Assembly (NCBI GenBank): GCA_002309575.1
Contig: DBXP01000001.1
Coordinates: 1-7,446, forward strand
Source: a bacterium UBP6_UBA1209
GTDB lineage: Bacteria; UBP6; UBA1177
Direction of reading: 5' to 3'
DNA: 7,446 bases
Shown here: piece by piece, positions 1 to 5,514 of the stretch
How the letters are laid out: each line of letters starts with the position of its first letter
How positions within the stretch are numbered: position 1 is the stretch's first letter
Made by a program: the position numbers and the translations under genes
The notes under the pieces: generated by a model
Seen by the model: the letters and a program-made list of their open reading frames with translations, nothing else
What the model was told of the DNA's origin: nothing
The model's database searches: none

Positions 1-272
1 GATATCTCGAAGTCAGAAATGTTTGTTTCCATCGGAAAGGCGAACTGTATTTTTGTATCGCCTCCGGTATTCTGAAAAGTATATCTGACCTGAAAATGAG
101 CCTTTTCGCCGTCGATTTTTATCTTCAGATCTTCTTTTAAAAGCTGGAGATTGGCCTTTTTGACGAACGTAACATTTCCGGTAGCACCGAGTTTGTTGTC
201 AAATACAGGCCCGCCATTGGCGAAAACACACAAACAAAAAAGAAAAATTGTTAAAAATATCAGTTTTTTCAT
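1..272 (-). CDS. Secreted protein of unknown function, N-terminal part only
   Basis: Ninety codons are readable before the gene runs off the left edge, so the C-terminus and total length are unknown. The ATG at 272-270 follows a good ribosome site (AAGGGAG, 284-278) at 5-base spacing. Residues 1-18 form a classical signal peptide: MKK, then a hydrophobic stretch ending VFA just before NGG, so the mature protein should be exported. No lipobox is convincing despite cysteines at 13 and 15. The mature part looks beta-rich. A segment with V62-R-Y-T-F-Q-N followed by FAFPM (77-81) resembles the 'xVRYxFxN...FP' pattern of exported DUF4424-like or VIT-like domains, but too little is present to assign a family. 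It is divergent from rpsU across a 245-bp spacer. I saw no clear promoter for it. Confidence 0.8.
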   Translation of the reverse strand, partial: MKKLIFLTIFLFCLCVFANGGPVFDNKLGATGNVTFVKKANLQLLKEDLKIKIDGEKAHFQVRYTFQNTGGDTKIQFAFPMETNISDFEI

Positions 273-434
273 TTCATCTCCCTTGTGAACGCGCATCCTC
301 TTCATGCCCGCATTCAACAAACATTAATAAGCAACGGATTTTACTGAGTTTTCAGAGAAAGACAAGGGCAAATTCCCCAGCATCTCGAACTGGTCGCATT
401 CTGACTTCTTGCGCAGCCGAAACCGCCGTTAAAA

Positions 435-462
435 TTGACAAAATCAGGTTTTTCCCTATAAT
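435..462 (+). promoter_or_regulatory. Near-consensus sigma70 promoter of rpsU
   Basis: A perfect -35 box TTGACA (435-440) and a perfect -10 box TATAAT (457-462) are separated by 16 bases. Transcription should start near 469, giving a leader of about 49 bases before the rpsU ATG at 518. A 5-bp inverted repeat, GCTTC (469-473) and GAAGC (492-496), lies at the predicted 5' end of the RNA, upstream of the ribosome site, and may form a small 5' hairpin. Such a strong promoter fits constitutive ribosomal protein expression. Confidence 0.8.
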
Positions 463-517
463 CCCGCCGCTTCATGTTAATTTACAAATCCGAAGCTGGA
501 AAGGTGGTGAAACAAAC

Positions 518-733
518 ATGCGTAGACAGAAGATCATCGCTCCTTTAGAGGTTTATGTAACCGACGACTTGGAAAAGGCGATCAAAATCCTGAAGAAGAA
601 AATGGCTCTTGAAGGGCTTTACAAGGAGATCAAAAAACGTCGTCACTACGAGCCGCCGTCAGTTCGTAACCGCCTCAAAAAAGAGGAAGCGGAAAGAAGA
701 CGCAGAAAAAACATGAAGAAAAAGAGAGGTTAG
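518..733 (+). CDS. rpsU: 30S ribosomal protein bS21
   Basis: This encodes a 71-residue, strongly basic protein of the small ribosomal subunit. In other bacteria bS21 sits near the 3' end of 16S rRNA and helps initiation. Family features visible are a short N-terminal strand (APLEVYVTDD, 8-17), a helix that holds the AIKILKKKM and GLYKEIKKRRHYEPPS segments with the typical 'RR-x-YE-P' core (around 41-48), and a lysine/arginine-rich tail ending KKKRG. The length is the usual one. The frame stays open upstream to 248, but the upstream part does not look like protein. The ATG at 518 has a ribosome site (AAGGTGG, 501-507) and matches the start of the family. The gene has its own promoter and terminator, so it appears monocistronic. 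It is not next to dnaG or rpoD within the window. Confidence 0.95.
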   Translation: MRRQKIIAPLEVYVTDDLEKAIKILKKKMALEGLYKEIKKRRHYEPPSVRNRLKKEEAERRRRKNMKKKRG

Positions 734-751
734 TTCCTCCTTTTTTGGCCG

Positions 752-777
752 GCCGTCCTTCGGGGCGGCTTTTTTTT
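752..777 (+). terminator. Rho-independent terminator of rpsU
   Basis: The arms GCCGTCC (752-758) and GGGCGGC (763-769) form a 7-bp stem with one G-U pair, closed by the very stable UUCG tetraloop (759-762). Eight T residues follow (770-777). It begins 18 bases after the rpsU stop and isolates rpsU from the downstream operon. Confidence 0.92.
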
Positions 778-857
778 ACTTTTTTACCGCCGCTACTGTC
801 AAACCAAAGCTTCATCCGTTTTTTCAAAAAGAATGCCGGGACACTCCCCTTTTTTTA

Positions 858-886
858 TTGCTACAACAGACCAAAATCGCTACTAT
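858..886 (+). promoter_or_regulatory. Candidate promoter of the transporter operon
   Basis: TTGCTA (858-863, 4 of 6 consensus bases) and TACTAT (881-886, 4 of 6) are separated by 17 bases. Both boxes are mediocre, so basal activity may be low or dependent on a regulator. TATCCT (884-889) is an alternative -10. It lies between the rpsU terminator and the transporter start, in the only place where the operon promoter can be if transcription does not read through from rpsU. Confidence 0.4.
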
Positions 887-897
887 CCTAGTCTGTT
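865..897. repeat. 7-bp inverted repeat over the operon -10 region
   Basis: AACAGAC (865-871) and GTCTGTT (891-897) are perfect inverted repeats with a 19-base spacer containing the putative -10 box. The spacing, with centres about 26 bp apart, and the placement would suit a repressor operator. They would also form a weak hairpin in DNA or, if transcription starts further upstream, in RNA. Confidence 0.45.
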
Positions 898-918
898 TGT
901 CGCTTAGAGAGGTGAAAG

Positions 919-2415
919 ATGAGTTTTAAATCCCAAGTTGTCGGTTTCCAGCGGAATTTCTGGATTTCAAACATTATGGAGATGTTCGAGAGGCTTGCCT
1001 TTTTCGCAGTCCGTGCGGTCCTGCCGCTCTGGATGGTCGCGACCGCAGACAAGCACGGTCTCGGTCTCTCGTTCACGGAGAAAGGGCTTATCTACAGCGT
1101 CTGGGCGGCGTGTCAGAGCCTGATCCCGATGTTCAGCGGTTCATTCACGGACAACTTCGGCTACAAACGAAGCCTCTACACAGCCTTTGCGATGAACACT
1201 TTCGGATACATCCTGATGGCGAATGCGACCGGTTTCTGGAGCATGATGGTCGCAGGGATCGCGGTCGGGACCGGAACCGCCATCTTCAAGCCGCCTATCC
1301 AGGGAACAGTCGCAAGCTCGGTCACTGAAGAAAACAGCTCGCTCGGCTACGGGATATTCTACTGGGTCGTCAACATCGGAGGTCTGATGGCGCCTCTGCT
1401 GGCAAGCGGTCTGCGCGGCAACGCGACGGACGGCTACACCTGGAGCTATGTCTTCTACGCGGCTGCGGCGGTCACGGCTCTCAACTACCTGCCGGCGATT
1501 TTCCTCTTCAAGGAGCCGGACAAGGTCAAAAAGTCGAAGTCGGCGAAAAAGGCGCTCGACGACACACTGACAGCCCTGAAAGATACCGATTTCATGATTT
1601 TCCTCGTCATTTTCAGCGGCTTCTGGCTGATGTTCATGCAGCTTTGGGACCTCTTCCCGAACTTCATCGACCAGTGGACCGACAGCCGGAATCTGGCTGA
1701 GATAATGCCCGCCTTCATGACGGACCACGGCAGCGTCAAGGCTGAACAGTTCATCAACATCAACTCGCTCTGCATCGTCATGTTCGTCGTTCCTTGGAGC
1801 ATGGTCACTGGCAAATTCCCGAGACTTGTGGCGATAACAGTCGGCATTTTCATAACCACGATCGCCTTCTTCTCTGCCGGTATCACGATGGCCGGGACCG
1901 TCACAGCCCTCTGCATAGCGCTCTTCAGCCTCGGCGAGATGACCTGTTCTCCCAAGTTCAGCGAATATATCGGCGTCAACGCGCCTGCCGACAAAAAGGC
2001 GCTCTACATGGGGCTTTCAAACATTCCGTTCGCTCTCGGCTGGATCGTCGGAAACGCCGTTTCAGGGCCTCTTTACGATGCTATGGCGAACAAAATACAC
2101 ATCACGAAATCATATCTGCTTGAGATCAAAAAGGTTCCGCTGGAGACGCTCTCGTCGGTCGTCGCAAACTACAAATCGGCAAACCCGGACAACCTTCTTC
2201 CCGAGACTCTCGAAAAGATCAACGTCGAAACCTTCAATTTCTTCCCGTACCTGCAGGAGATCACCGGCCTTGACCAGTACGCTTTGAACCAGATCCTCTG
2301 GGATACATACAAGCCGTGGATGATCTGGGTCGTGATTTCATCCTTCGGTGTCTTGACAATTTTCGCGATGCTTGCATACAACGCCCATAAACGCAAACAG
2401 AAAGGAGCGGCATAA
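919..2415 (+). CDS. POT/PTR-family MFS peptide transporter
   Basis: This 498-residue, mostly hydrophobic inner-membrane protein belongs to the proton-dependent oligopeptide transporters (POT, also PTR2) of the major facilitator superfamily, which import di- and tripeptides with protons. In helix 1 it carries the ExxER motif (E21, E24, R25), linked in the family to proton coupling. The helix 2-3 loop has the MFS pattern D78-x2-G81-x2-R84. Residues 147-155 (FYWVVNIGG) match the PTR signature FYxxINxGS. Helix 7 keeps FW and Q (235-241), and the helix 10 entrance has GE-x3-SP (339-345). There are about 12 helices. The region between helices 11 and 12 (about 387-465) is an unusually long hydrophilic insertion. 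The start has a ribosome site (AGAGAGGTG, 906-914). It is the first gene of a coupled three-gene operon. The actual substrate is not proven: peptides are likely, but other POT substrates are possible. Confidence 0.88.
   Translation: MSFKSQVVGFQRNFWISNIMEMFERLAFFAVRAVLPLWMVATADKHGLGLSFTEKGLIYSVWAACQSLIPMFSGSFTDNFGYKRSLYTAFAMNTFGYILMANATGFWSMMVAGIAVGTGTAIFKPPIQGTVASSVTEENSSLGYGIFYWVVNIGGLMAPLLASGLRGNATDGYTWSYVFYAAAAVTALNYLPAIFLFKEPDKVKKSKSAKKALDDTLTALKDTDFMIFLVIFSGFWLMFMQLWDLFPNFIDQWTDSRNLAEIMPAFMTDHGSVKAEQFININSLCIVMFVVPWSMVTGKFPRLVAITVGIFITTIAFFSAGITMAGTVTALCIALFSLGEMTCSPKFSEYIGVNAPADKKALYMGLSNIPFALGWIVGNAVSGPLYDAMANKIHITKSYLLEIKKVPLETLSSVVANYKSANPDNLLPETLEKINVETFNFFPYLQEITGLDQYALNQILWDTYKPWMIWVVISSFGVLTIFAMLAYNAHKRKQKGAA
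2401..2407 (+). promoter_or_regulatory. Strong ribosome site inside the transporter 3' end
   Basis: AAAGGAG lies 7 bases before the ATG at 2415, inside the last codons of the transporter gene. Together with the TAATG overlap it supports translation of the second gene at 2415 by ribosomes finishing the transporter. Confidence 0.8.
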
Positions 2416-3710
2416 TGACTAAGATTCCGATAACCGAAAACGATATTTTAGAAGGAAACATTTCCAATGTAGCAAAGGTCTTCGACACGCTTTCCCAACA
2501 GCCCCGCCAGGCTGAATGCGAAGGCACGGTCACCCTTGATTTTGTTTCGATGACATTCTACACGATGGCACAGAAATTCAGTCAGCCCGAATACCGCAGC
2601 TGGTTCAAAAAACTGGACCGGGAATGTCTGAACATGCCTTTTTACCTCTCCGACGAATCGATGCTCCCCTACCTGATGGGAAATATCGAGTTTTCGATCG
2701 ACAGCAGCCGCAAAATGACCTTTAACGCAGAGAGCGCAAGAGAGTTCATCCGCGGGAAAAAAAACAGTCTCGCAAGCTTCTGCCTCGGCAACAACATAGA
2801 TCCGAAGAAGAGCATGGCGCGGCTTTTGACAAATATCCAGACCCCGGCAGAGGCTTCGCCGAATCCGCCCGTAAACAGCGAAACCGCCGATTCTGAAAGC
2901 CCGCGTTCTTCAATGGCAAAATTTTTCAGCAAATACCCCTATTCGGCAAAAACGATCCTGAAGGACGGCGAGATGAAGATCCAGCTCACCATTTTCCTCG
3001 AAAATATGCCGGGCGGCGCCTCGATCCTCGGGATATACTTTGTAAACCGCAATGTGCCGCAGCCTTACTTCTGCGTTGTCTGCGGAAACGACGAAGTGGT
3101 CCGCGACTTCAACTGCGTGCTTTTAAGTTCCGAAAACGACTTTACCGCCTGCCTCGCCAAAAGAAATGAAGTCACTTGCAACTTCTGCGTCAAAGACGAA
3201 CTCGACAACATGGTCGCCTTTTCACAGGAATACAAATACGTTAAACAGACGACAGAACAGGATGCAAAGACCCAGATAGAGCTTCTGAAGCAAAATGTTG
3301 CCCAGAAAAAAGCTGCTGACACCGGCGCTTCCAGGCAGACAGAGACTTCCGCCCCGCAGCAGGAGATCTCGGAAGCGATGCTCGGATTTGCGCCTGAAGA
3401 GCTTCAGGAACCGCAGGATAAGCCGGAATCCATGATGGAGGAACAAAACGCAGAGCCGCTCCAGGAGCCGGCAAAACCGGTTTCCGAACCTGAAAAGAGC
3501 GGCGGAAAAACCGCTGAAGCGCCGGTCGTACCGGCAGACGCCACAATAGCGAAACTGGAAGAGCGGATCTCAGAGCTCGAGAAAAAGGTGAAAAAGCTGA
3601 CTGAAAGCAACTCTCTCTATCTCACCGAACTTACGAGGATCCAGAAAAAGCTGGACGACATTACGGTTAAGCAATTTTTAAAGCTTCTTTGCCAGAAGAT
3701 CGTCAGATGA
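2415..3710 (+). CDS. Protein of unknown family with CxxC pairs and a C-terminal coiled coil
   Basis: I do not recognise this 431-residue protein. It has no signal peptide or membrane helix, so it is probably cytoplasmic. Three parts can be seen. The N-terminal region (1-140) is mixed alpha/beta. A second folded region (about 165-275) contains two CxxC pairs, C220/C223 and C255/C258, with C234 and C246 between them, so metal binding is possible but not shown. The low-complexity linker (about 295-375) is rich in P, E, Q, A and S. The C-terminal segment (about 377-415) is charged and heptad-like (KLEERISELEKKVKKL onward), a likely coiled coil for self-association or partner binding. The start overlaps the transporter stop by one base and the end overlaps the next gene by four bases. 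The tight coupling suggests work with the transporter or the hydrolase, for instance as an adaptor, but no function can be given. Confidence 0.88.
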   Translation: MTKIPITENDILEGNISNVAKVFDTLSQQPRQAECEGTVTLDFVSMTFYTMAQKFSQPEYRSWFKKLDRECLNMPFYLSDESMLPYLMGNIEFSIDSSRKMTFNAESAREFIRGKKNSLASFCLGNNIDPKKSMARLLTNIQTPAEASPNPPVNSETADSESPRSSMAKFFSKYPYSAKTILKDGEMKIQLTIFLENMPGGASILGIYFVNRNVPQPYFCVVCGNDEVVRDFNCVLLSSENDFTACLAKRNEVTCNFCVKDELDNMVAFSQEYKYVKQTTEQDAKTQIELLKQNVAQKKAADTGASRQTETSAPQQEISEAMLGFAPEELQEPQDKPESMMEEQNAEPLQEPAKPVSEPEKSGGKTAEAPVVPADATIAKLEERISELEKKVKKLTESNSLYLTELTRIQKKLDDITVKQFLKLLCQKIVR

Positions 3711-4468
3711 CATCGGTAATTTTCAACGGAACAGGCTCATCGACAGGCGTGCCACAGCTCTTCTGCAGCTGTGATGTCTGCAAATTAAAGGATCCGCGCA
3801 ACAAAAGGACGCGTTTTTCTATCACGGTCATAGAGAGGGAAACCGTTCTGCAGGTAGATTTCCCGTTTGAGATGCGCCAGCAGCTCCTGAGATCGGGCAT
3901 CGACCACATCACCGGAGCGTGGCTCACCCACCCGCACAGCGACCATCTGTCAGGGATCGACGACCTGAGGATGGCCTCCTTCCGCAACGGAACGCCGCTG
4001 CCCTTTTTCCTGAACAGCGAAACCTACGAGATCACATCGACGCGTTATCCCTACCTGTTCTTTGAAAACGAGTACCTTACGCGCCCCTTTCTCCGCCCTG
4101 TGATCCTCGACGGGACCCCTGTCGATCTTGACGACCTCCACATCATTCCGATCCGCCACCTGCACGGCGAAATGGTCGTCAGCAGCCTCAGGATCGGTGA
4201 TTTCGCGCTCGTTGCCGACATCAGTTCGATCGAAGAGAGCGAGTTCAAGAAGCTGAAAGGAGTCAGGACCCTTGCGATCGCAGCGACAGTCCACAAGGTC
4301 CACCCGCGTCACTTCAACCTGGATCAAGTCATTGAATTTATTGATAGGATCTCGCCGGATCAAGCATATCTCACACACATGAACCACACCTTTGACTACG
4401 AAGAGACACTCGCGGTCCTGCCCAAGGGCGTTGTTCCCGCGACAGACGGTCTGAGGATCGAGATTTAG
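3707..4468 (+). CDS. PhnP-like metallo-beta-lactamase-fold hydrolase
   Basis: This 253-residue protein has the N-terminal pattern of the PhnP/COG1235 branch: GTGSSTGVP (8-16), a C-x-C-x2-C cluster (C20, C22, C25) that in E. coli PhnP holds an extra structural zinc, and KDPRNKR. The catalytic HxHxDH motif is H75, H77, D79, H80. Other probable metal ligands are H153, the bridging D171 (VADIS), and a late histidine at THMNH (223-227). E. coli PhnP opens a cyclic ribose phosphate in phosphonate breakdown, but no phn genes are visible here, so only a cyclic or other phosphodiesterase role is suggested. The frame also allows a TTG at 3689. I prefer the ATG at 3707 because it overlaps the upstream TGA as ATGA and starts just before the first strand (TSVIFNGTG). 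Its own ribosome site is weak, so coupling is likely. It is the last gene of the operon. Confidence 0.88.
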   Translation: MTSVIFNGTGSSTGVPQLFCSCDVCKLKDPRNKRTRFSITVIERETVLQVDFPFEMRQQLLRSGIDHITGAWLTHPHSDHLSGIDDLRMASFRNGTPLPFFLNSETYEITSTRYPYLFFENEYLTRPFLRPVILDGTPVDLDDLHIIPIRHLHGEMVVSSLRIGDFALVADISSIEESEFKKLKGVRTLAIAATVHKVHPRHFNLDQVIEFIDRISPDQAYLTHMNHTFDYEETLAVLPKGVVPATDGLRIEI

Positions 4469-4480
4469 ACTAGTTTTTTT
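4448..4480 (+). terminator. Weak candidate terminator at the operon end
   Basis: GGTCTGAG (4448-4455) can pair with TTTAGACT (4464-4471) through eight pairs, three of them G-U, around an 8-base loop. TAG and seven T residues (4474-4480) follow. The stem is weak, and it overlaps the end of the hydrolase gene and the htpX stop codon, so it may only be chance. No better terminator was seen between the convergent genes. Confidence 0.3.
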
Positions 4481-5315
4481 CGAGATTTCTGACCCTGTCT
4501 TCAAGCGAAGGGTGGGTCGAAAAGAGGTTTGCCAGACCTGAAAGTTTCGGCGGATAGATCCACATGTGAGCCGTAGCCGACGCAAATTCGGAGCCGCTGA
4601 CAGCCCTTCTCGGCTGGTTGTGAAGCCTGTAAAGCCCGTTTATCAGAGGTTCGGGAGTACCGAGAAGCTCCTTGCTGTAGGTATCCGCCATGTATTCCCG
4701 CGAACGGCTGATCCCCGCCTGAATCAGGGTAGCGGCAAGCGGAGCCAGAATTATCGTAGCCAGAAGGCTGATGACGTTTCCTCCGCCGTCACGGTTGGAA
4801 CGTCCTCCGCCGAAAATGGCGCTCCACTGGGCGATCCTAGCTATCATCATGATCGCCGAAGCTATCGATGCGACAAAGGTCTGGAGAAGGATATCGCGGT
4901 GCTTGATGTGACCGAGCTCGTGCCCGATAACACCAGCAATCTCATCCTGAGTCAGTGTCTCCAGAAGCCCTTCAGTCACGGCGACAACAGCCTTTTTCTC
5001 GTTTCTGCCCGTCGCGAAGGCGTTCGGCTCCTGCATCGGAACGATATAAAGGTCCGGGATTTTCGCGAGCTGCGCCCTGTTCGAGAGATCCTCCAGAATC
5101 CTGTAGAGCCAGCCGTACTGAGCCGGATCAGCTCTTCTCGCCCTGTAGGCCTTGATCACCATCGTATCGCAGAAAAAGTAGTTGAAAAGGTTCATCGCAA
5201 GCGAGATCACGAACATCAGAACCGCGCCCTGCTCGCCGCCTACGGCACCGCCGACAACGACCAAAAGCACGCTCATCGCAACAAAAAGCACCCCTGTCTT
5301 AATTGAATTCAGCAT
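4470..5315 (-). CDS. htpX: HtpX membrane zinc protease (M48 family)
   Basis: This 281-residue protein matches the usual HtpX length. HtpX is a zinc endopeptidase of the inner membrane that cleaves damaged or misassembled membrane proteins, in E. coli together with FtsH. The zinc site is HELGH (H132, E133, H136), with E207 in the SREYMAD segment (E-x2-AD) as third ligand. NAFATG (98-103) and the C-terminal FSTHPSLEDR (265-274) are family hallmarks. Four hydrophobic segments are visible, at about 7-27, 30-48, 142-160 and 181-200, flanking the active site as in the family. A short glycine-rich loop (168-179) precedes the fourth. The ATG at 5315 follows GGAGG (5324-5320) at 4-base spacing. It stands alone and converges with the transporter operon, with one base between the stop codons. 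In many bacteria it is stress-induced, but no heat-shock promoter is evident here. Confidence 0.96.
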   Translation of the reverse strand: MLNSIKTGVLFVAMSVLLVVVGGAVGGEQGAVLMFVISLAMNLFNYFFCDTMVIKAYRARRADPAQYGWLYRILEDLSNRAQLAKIPDLYIVPMQEPNAFATGRNEKKAVVAVTEGLLETLTQDEIAGVIGHELGHIKHRDILLQTFVASIASAIMMIARIAQWSAIFGGGRSNRDGGGNVISLLATIILAPLAATLIQAGISRSREYMADTYSKELLGTPEPLINGLYRLHNQPRRAVSGSEFASATAHMWIYPPKLSGLANLFSTHPSLEDRVRNLEKN

Positions 5316-5344
5316 TGTTCCTCCAAAATCAAAAATCCCTTTTG

Positions 5345-5371
5345 CTTATAATCAGAAATCGGAAAAGGCAA
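5345..5371 (-). promoter_or_regulatory. Tentative htpX promoter
   Basis: Reading on the minus strand, TTGCCT (5371-5366) and TATAAG (5350-5345, 5 of 6 bases) are separated by only 15 bases. A TG dinucleotide lies two bases upstream of the -10 box. It is about 30 bases from the htpX start. The short spacing makes this uncertain. Confidence 0.33.
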
Positions 5372-5384
5372 TATTTTAATCCTC

Positions 5385-5416
5385 TCTTTGCCGGAAACGT
5401 AAAAACTCGGCAAAGA
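5385..5416. repeat. 9-bp perfect inverted repeat upstream of htpX
   Basis: TCTTTGCCG (5385-5393) and CGGCAAAGA (5408-5416) are perfect inverted repeats around a 14-base spacer, with a further possible G-U pair inside. No T tract follows the repeat on either strand, so it is not an ordinary terminator. It lies about 14 bases upstream of the tentative htpX -35 box and about 100 bases downstream of the fic stop. It could be a regulator site for htpX or an RNA 3' end structure for fic. Confidence 0.5.
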
Positions 5417-5430
5417 AAAACCAACAAGTT

Positions 5431-5508
5431 CAAAACTCTGCCGCCACCTACCACTTCATCTCCATCGGCAACGACAAAGATGACAACGTAACCCGTTGCG
5501 ATTATTAA
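5431..5508 (+). pseudogene. Possible orphaned 3' end of a lost gene
   Basis: From about 5431 the plus strand reads 25 codons and then TAA (5506-5508), with the peptide ending SIGNDKDDNVTRCDY. Nearly all of these codons end in C or T (gcc, acc, tac, cac, ttc, atc, ggc, aac, gac), the same bias as in the transporter gene and unlike the A-rich bases just upstream. The frame is closed by TAA at 5377-5379 and has no ATG. The 'SIG-x-D...DDN' ending recalls the C-termini of pseudopilin-like proteins, but this is only a resemblance. The opposite strand is also open here, in frame beyond the fic stop, but its reading is hydrophobic and unconvincing. It may be the scar of a gene whose 5' part was lost. 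Confidence 0.35.
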
Positions 5509-5514
5509 GAGAAG

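Noticed and set aside
248..517. Plus-strand open frame continuous with rpsU that would extend it by 90 residues
   Set aside because: The extension does not resemble bS21 or any protein, it crosses the strong rpsU promoter and overlaps the divergent secreted-protein gene. The ATG at 518 has a ribosome site and fits the family.
838..856. Terminator-like GGGA-CAC-TCCC followed by a T run
   Set aside because: The stem has only four pairs with a 3-base loop. A far better terminator already ends rpsU at 752-777.
1141..1994. Long minus-strand open frames opposite the transporter gene
   Set aside because: They are antisense shadows of the POT gene, produced by its biased codon use, and show no family features or ribosome sites.
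3689..3706. TTG start for the MBL hydrolase
   Set aside because: A rarer start codon and deeper overlap with the upstream gene. The ATG at 3707 gives the usual N-terminus and an ATGA junction.
4566..5306. Long 246-residue open frame on the plus strand opposite htpX
   Set aside because: The minus-strand reading is an unmistakable HtpX with all motifs. The plus-strand reading is charged and has no recognisable features.
5484..5498. CAACG/CGTTG hairpin downstream of fic as its terminator
   Set aside because: Only five pairs and no T tract follows on the minus strand. It lies inside the coding-like fragment.
5393..5514. Minus-strand frame that continues in phase beyond the fic stop, suggesting stop-codon readthrough
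   Set aside because: It is the exact codon-aligned antisense of the C/T-ending plus-strand fragment, which explains why it is open. The Fic protein already ends with a complete winged helix.
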